Shown here piece by piece: positions 32,760 through 36,002 of a DNA stretch of 36,002 nucleotides (position 1 is the stretch's first letter; each line of letters opens with the position of its first letter). The notes under the pieces are model-generated. The model worked only from the letters and a program-made list of their open reading frames with translations. It did not search any database and was not told the DNA's origin. Both the position numbers and the translations under genes were made by a program. This DNA is from Cellulomonas sp. (GTDB lineage: Bacteria > Actinomycetota > Actinomycetes > Actinomycetales > Cellulomonadaceae), in the NCBI GenBank assembly GCA_012927595.1, contig JABBOW010000123.1, positions 1 through 36,002 of the forward strand, given 5' to 3'.

Positions 32760-32771
32760 GGAGTGTCCCTC

Positions 32772-33254
32772 TCAGAAGGAGCGGTCAAGCAGCTGAGCGC
32801 TGCTGGCGGTTGGCGTCGTCAGGCCCTGCCCGTCGTAGGTACGGACGTTGTCCTGCAGGGAGAGCAGCGTCTCCTGGGTCGCTCTGTGCGACATCGCGAG
32901 CAGCTCGCGGTTGCCGTCAGCGAGCTGGCTGATCTCGGTGGTCAGTGTGACGAAGGCGTCGCGGTGCGCGCGCAGCAGCTCGTTCCACGGCTCGGGAGCG
33001 CGCTGAGCGAGCTCGAGCAGGCTGGCTCCGGGCTCGACGCCGAACATCACGGCGACGGCCTCAGCCTCGGCGGACCGGCCGAGCTCGGCCGTGCGAATCT
33101 GCTCGAGGACGGCCTCGACCTCACGGGTTGCGTGGCCGAGCCAGCGAGTGCTTCCGGTCGTCAGGAGCAGCTGCTCCTCCTCCAGCTTGAACAGCAGCAG
33201 CTCGAGCAGGTTGCGCTCCTGCCACAGCACGTCGGCCAGGCGGCTCAGTGCCAT
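32772..33254 (-). CDS. flgN: FlgN-type flagellar chaperone
   Basis: A 160-residue helical cytoplasmic protein that keeps FlgK and FlgL export-competent. It starts SRLADVLWQERNLLELLLFKLEEEQLLL, as in FlgN proteins, and ends TTPTASSAQLLDRSF. It is all-helical with coiled-coil character. It is the first gene of the operon; GAGGGG precedes the ATG and a sigma-28 promoter lies about 50 nt upstream. Confidence 0.9.
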   Translation of the reverse strand: MALSRLADVLWQERNLLELLLFKLEEEQLLLTTGSTRWLGHATREVEAVLEQIRTAELGRSAEAEAVAVMFGVEPGASLLELAQRAPEPWNELLRAHRDAFVTLTTEISQLADGNRELLAMSHRATQETLLSLQDNVRTYDGQGLTTPTASSAQLLDRSF

Positions 33255-33308
33255 CGTGGGGTCCCCTCCCTCGAGCTGCGCGGCACGTTGTGCACCGGTG
33301 TCTCCCCC

Positions 33309-33335
33309 TTATCGGCAGGTCCTGACGGCTTGTGA
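33309..33335 (-). promoter_or_regulatory. Sigma-28 (FliA) promoter of the flgN-flgK-flgL-fliW operon
   Basis: On the minus strand TCAC (33335-33332), 15-nt spacer, then GCCGATAA (33316-33309), a perfect match to the classical sigma-28 -10. The flgN ATG follows about 50 nt later. Confidence 0.8.
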
Positions 33336-33505
33336 CGAGTCTGGGTCGGCGGAATCGGGCACCGATTGGACGAGTGTTCAGTGCTGATGCGTCCCAGTAA
33401 GTGCCAGAACGCGCATGGACGTGCGATTCGCCTCGGTTGTGGCGATACGTGTTTGGGCGTCCGGCCAGGTCAGCGCCTTAATCGCGCCAGCGTAGGGAAA
33501 TGCGA

Positions 33506-33521
33506 TGTGATCTGTGTCACA
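33506..33521. promoter_or_regulatory. Crp/GlxR binding site upstream of the sigma-28 gene
   Basis: TGTGATCTGTGTCACA is a perfect TGTGA-N6-TCACA palindrome, the consensus of the cAMP receptor protein family including actinobacterial GlxR/Crp. Its centre is near -57 of a transcript starting after the possible -10 at 33558-33563, a position suited to activation; that start is inferred. Confidence 0.75.
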
Positions 33522-33662
33522 CCAGACCTGGGTGCTTGCGCCCGAACAGTGCAGGCATAGGCGATTCACAGGTCCGCATCGTCCGATTCGGCGGGCGGGA
33601 CCGCTTTGACGGCCGAAAAGACCCGCCTCAAGGACGGGCTCCGGCGGGACGACAGGAGTGAG

Positions 33663-34565
33663 GTGACTACTACCGGACACTCCACCGACGAGCTCGTGGC
33701 GCAGCACCTGCCGCTCGTCGGCTACCACGTGAGCGAGATGCTCATGCGTGTTCCGCGGACCGTGAACCGCGACGACCTCGCCTCGGCCGGGAGCCTCGCA
33801 CTGGTTCTGGCCGCGCGCGCCTACGACGCGTCCACAGGCGTGCCGTTCGCCCGGTACGCCGCGCTGCGCATCCGTGGCGCACTGCTCGACGAGCTGCGCT
33901 CGATGGACTGGGCGACCCGAGGCGCACGGCACCGTGCCCGTGAGCTCACCACCACGACCGAGACCCTGGCTGCGAGCCTCGGCCGGATGCCGACCCGCGA
34001 CGAGCTCGCCACGGCGCTCGGCACCGACGTCGCCGGCGTCGACCAGGCGCGGGACGACGCAGCCCGGCGCGTGCTCAGCCTGGACGCGACCGTGCACCCG
34101 CTTGCCGAGCTGGTCGCGGACCGTGGGCCGAGCCCCGAAGAGGCGCTGCTCACGTCCGAGCGCCTGCAGTACCTGCGCGCCGGCGTCAGCACGCTCCCCG
34201 ACCGGCTGAAGCACGTCATCGAGGAGCTGTTCATCAAGGACCGGCCCGTCGCCGAGCTCGCCGAGGCGTTGGGCGTCACGCAGTCGCGCGTCAGCCAGCT
34301 GCGCACCGAGGCGCTGACACTCCTTCGTGACGGACTCAACGCGAGCCTCGACCCCGACCTGGTCCCCGCCGCCGACCGGCCCGACGGCGTGGCCGAGCGC
34401 CGCCGCCAGACCTACTTCGCAGCCGTGGCAGCACGCGCCGCGATGGGCTCCTCGAGCCTCGACTACGCTGCGGCCGACGCGGGAGTCCTCCCGACGCAGC
34501 GTGCCGCGTCCGCTTCCGCGCAGGGCTCCGACGCCGATCGCGGCGTCTTCTCCGCCACTGCCTGA
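33663..34565 (+). CDS. fliA: Flagellar sigma factor, sigma-28 (FliA) type
   Basis: A 300-residue sigma-70-family protein. Region 2 is about 10-81 (LPLVGYHVSEMLMRVPRTVNRDDLASAG, then FARYAALRIRGALLDELRSMDW), region 3 about 88-140 and region 4 about 170-225 (LPDRLKHVIEELFIKDRPVAELAEALGVTQSRVSQLRTEAL). ARYAALRIRGALLDELR is typical of FliA. A tail of about 75 residues follows region 4, rich in Ala/Arg, which E. coli FliA lacks. The GTG at 33663 follows AGGAG by 4 nt; a TTG at 33606 is possible. Three matching promoters lie nearby, and a Crp/GlxR site precedes the gene. Confidence 0.92.
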   Translation: MTTTGHSTDELVAQHLPLVGYHVSEMLMRVPRTVNRDDLASAGSLALVLAARAYDASTGVPFARYAALRIRGALLDELRSMDWATRGARHRARELTTTTETLAASLGRMPTRDELATALGTDVAGVDQARDDAARRVLSLDATVHPLAELVADRGPSPEEALLTSERLQYLRAGVSTLPDRLKHVIEELFIKDRPVAELAEALGVTQSRVSQLRTEALTLLRDGLNASLDPDLVPAADRPDGVAERRRQTYFAAVAARAAMGSSSLDYAAADAGVLPTQRAASASAQGSDADRGVFSATA

Positions 34566-34593
34566 CCCGCGACAAGAAGTTCCGCGGAAACCT

Positions 34594-34619
34594 TCAACTC
34601 GGGGCGAGCCTGCCGATGA
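34594..34619 (+). promoter_or_regulatory. Sigma-28 (FliA) promoter of the flagellin gene
   Basis: TCAA (34594-34597), 14-nt spacer, GCCGATGA (34612-34619). The flagellin ATG is at 34680, so the leader is about 54 nt and contains the strong ribosome-binding site AAGGAGGAG. Confidence 0.78.
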
Positions 34620-34679
34620 GACGGGTGCCAGCCCATGGACGGGCGGCAGTTTCGACCCGAATCAAGGAGGAGTTCCATC

Positions 34680-35822
34680 ATGGGTCTCTCGATCAACCAG
34701 AACATCGCGGCAGTCAACGCGTACCACAACCTCTCCAACACGCAGAACGACCTGGCCAAGTCGCTCGAGAAGCTGTCGTCGGGCTTCCGCATCAACCGCG
34801 CTGCGGATGACGCGGCCGGCCTGGCGATCTCGGAGGGCCTGCGCTCGCAGATCGGTGGCCTCAAGGTCGCCGTCCGCAACGCCCAGGACGGTACCTCGGT
34901 CGTGCAGACCGCTGAAGGTGCGCTGAACGAGTCGACCTCGATCCTCCAGCGCATGCGTGACCTCTCGGTCCAGGCGTCCAACACCGGCGGCCTGAGTGCA
35001 GCCGCCAAGGGCAACATCCAGCTCGAGGTCGGACAGCTCAACTCAGAGCTGACGCGGATCGCCAGCACCACTCAGTTCAACGGCACCAAATTGCTCGATG
35101 GCACCTACCAGGGCACGTTCCAGGTCGGTGCGAACGTTGGCGAGACGATCCAGGTCAAGGTCGGCGGGGGCATGGGCGCGGCCGCGCTCGGCACCAGCGG
35201 CGTGGATGTGACCAAGGCCGGCGTCGCGGTGGGCGACACGATCATGGCCACGGGCGCGACGTTGGCGTCCACGGCGACCTACACGACGGCTGCGCTCAAC
35301 CTGCTTGGCACCGTCACGGTCAACGGCAAGTCGGTCAACCTTTCTACGGCGACCGACTCGGCGTCCATCACTGCTGCCCTAACGACCGCTGGTGCTGGCG
35401 CGACCGCGACGTGGGCCACCGGCACGGCAATCACCTTCACGTCCACGACCTCGGCCGCGGCCACGGACATCACGTCCTCGATCGCGGGTACGGCTGCGGC
35501 CGGAACCACGAAGATTGCCGCAGCTGGCGATGTCGTCCAGAGCGGTGCGAGTGCCGCGATCATGGCAATCGACGCGGCCATCAAGACGGTCTCGACCACG
35601 CGTGCCGATCTCGGTGCCGTGCAGAACCGGTTCGACCACACGGTGAAGAACCTCAACGTCGCGGTGGAGAACCTCTCCGCGTCGGAGAGCCGGATCCGCG
35701 ACACCGACATGGCATCGGAGATGGTCAACTTCACGCGTTCGCAGATCCTGTCCCAGGCCGGCACGGCGATGCTCGCGCAGGCCAACAAGATCCCGCAGGG
35801 CGTGCTCTCGCTCCTGCAGTGA
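34680..35822 (+). CDS. fliC: Flagellin
   Basis: A 380-residue filament subunit. The N-terminal D0/D1 region (1-160) starts GLSINQNIAAVNAYHNLSN and includes LSSGFRINRAADDAAG (31-47), the conserved inner-filament segment. The C-terminal D1/D0 region (290-380) includes VENLSASESRIRDTDMASEM and ends NKIPQGVLSLLQ. The variable middle (about 165-288) is Thr/Ala-rich and nearly free of charged residues; surface-exposed Thr could be glycosylated, which is inference. AAGGAGGAG about 8 nt before the ATG predicts strong translation. A sigma-28 promoter precedes it and a hairpin follows the stop. Confidence 0.98.
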   Translation: MGLSINQNIAAVNAYHNLSNTQNDLAKSLEKLSSGFRINRAADDAAGLAISEGLRSQIGGLKVAVRNAQDGTSVVQTAEGALNESTSILQRMRDLSVQASNTGGLSAAAKGNIQLEVGQLNSELTRIASTTQFNGTKLLDGTYQGTFQVGANVGETIQVKVGGGMGAAALGTSGVDVTKAGVAVGDTIMATGATLASTATYTTAALNLLGTVTVNGKSVNLSTATDSASITAALTTAGAGATATWATGTAITFTSTTSAAATDITSSIAGTAAAGTTKIAAAGDVVQSGASAAIMAIDAAIKTVSTTRADLGAVQNRFDHTVKNLNVAVENLSASESRIRDTDMASEMVNFTRSQILSQAGTAMLAQANKIPQGVLSLLQ

Positions 35823-35874
35823 TCTGAACGGTGACCGGTAGCCCGGTCATCCGCACGACCAGAAGTGCCTCGCA

Positions 35875-35910
35875 CCGGCGGTGGATGGACAACCGTCCGC
35901 CCACCGCCGG
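35875..35910 (+). terminator. Hairpin after flagellin, partial terminator or mRNA stabiliser
   Basis: CCGGCGGTGG (35875-35884) pairs with CCACCGCCGG (35901-35910); inside, GGAC (35887-35890) pairs with GTCC (35895-35898). There is no T-run, so some read-through into fliD is likely; fliD shows no promoter of its own. Confidence 0.6.
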
Positions 35911-35947
35911 ACGCACCTCCTGACACCTCGCGCGAAGGACGGCTCTC

Positions 35948-36002
35948 ATGGCGACGATGGGCATCGACGGGCTGATCAGCGGTCTGAACACGACTGCCCT
36001 CA
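35948..36002 (+). CDS. fliD: Flagellar cap protein FliD (HAP2), N-terminus only
   Basis: Eighteen codons are visible: M-A-T-M-G-I-D-G-L-I-S-G-L-N-T-T-A-L. IDGLISGLNT is the characteristic FliD N-terminus. GAAGGA lies about 8 nt upstream of the ATG. The position after flagellin is the usual place. The gene continues past the end of the window. Confidence 0.9.
   Translation, partial: MATMGIDGLISGLNTTAL

Larger units (their letters stand above)
33255..33662. other. 408-nt divergent control region between flgN and the sigma-28 gene
   Basis: No gene was found. On the minus strand it carries the sigma-28 promoter of flgN (33309-33335). A Crp/GlxR palindrome is at 33506-33521. A possible sigma-A promoter for the sigma-28 gene is TTGCGC (33536-33541) with TAGGCG (33558-33563) after 16 nt, weak in the -10. 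The remaining sequence shows no strong terminator. Confidence 0.55.

Overview
The window is high-GC DNA with Actinobacteria-type gene content: DUF3263, DUF3027, DUF4031 and DUF2530 proteins, a LytR_C protein, a WXG100 protein, an actinobacterial bipartite XPB helicase, CIRCE-controlled groEL without groES, and many leaderless starts. With flagellar genes added, the best guess is a motile member of the Micrococcales, Cellulomonas-like. This is judged from gene content only. No CRISPR array, insertion sequence, prophage or rRNA was seen.

Layout. 1-2545: the C-terminal part of a membrane-anchored protein (possibly a Ser/Thr kinase tail), a small membrane protein, a membrane-tethered DsbA-like thioredoxin-fold protein, and tRNA-Thr(TGT). 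2551-4774: a divergent NarL-type two-component system with a small coupled gene. 5103-8423: an unusual small-secreted-protein locus. It has three intact secreted proteins and one broken paralog that share a Cys...VTGI...C-x-G core, plus an ER/SipW-type (Ser-His) signal peptidase. The upstream leaders can fold. 8497-10029: an SGNH hydrolase and uracil-DNA glycosylase on the minus strand. 10266-13181: DUF3263, LytR_C, then groEL under two CIRCE operators. 13371-17836: DUF4031, WXG100, an HD-like protein, a TcrXY-like two-component system and a remnant of a TPM-domain protein. 18108-28598: a GATase1 protein, the XPB helicase with its partner, then cold-shock protein, DUF3027 and a 1163-residue sacsin-like GHKL ATPase, and DUF2530. 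28624-36002: a flagellar region. Minus strand: flgN-flgK-flgL-fliW, then a degenerate EAL-HDOD protein. Plus strand: the sigma-28 gene, flagellin, and the start of fliD.

Regulation that can be read directly. Three sigma-28 promoters (GCCGATRA preceded by TCAA or TCAC) lie before flgN, the EAL-HDOD gene and flagellin, so the sigma factor encoded here very likely drives its neighbours. A perfect TGTGA-N6-TCACA Crp/GlxR palindrome lies upstream of the sigma-28 gene, suggesting cAMP or carbon control of motility. At least nine genes have a TANNNT or CAGAAT -10 hexamer ending 6-7 nt before the start codon, the signature of leaderless mRNAs. A 9-bp inverted repeat overlies the promoter of the DUF3263 gene.

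The best candidate for something undescribed is the 5103-8423 locus: a dedicated signal peptidase embedded among its probable substrates, an apparent AUC initiation codon, one decayed paralog and a possible attenuator.
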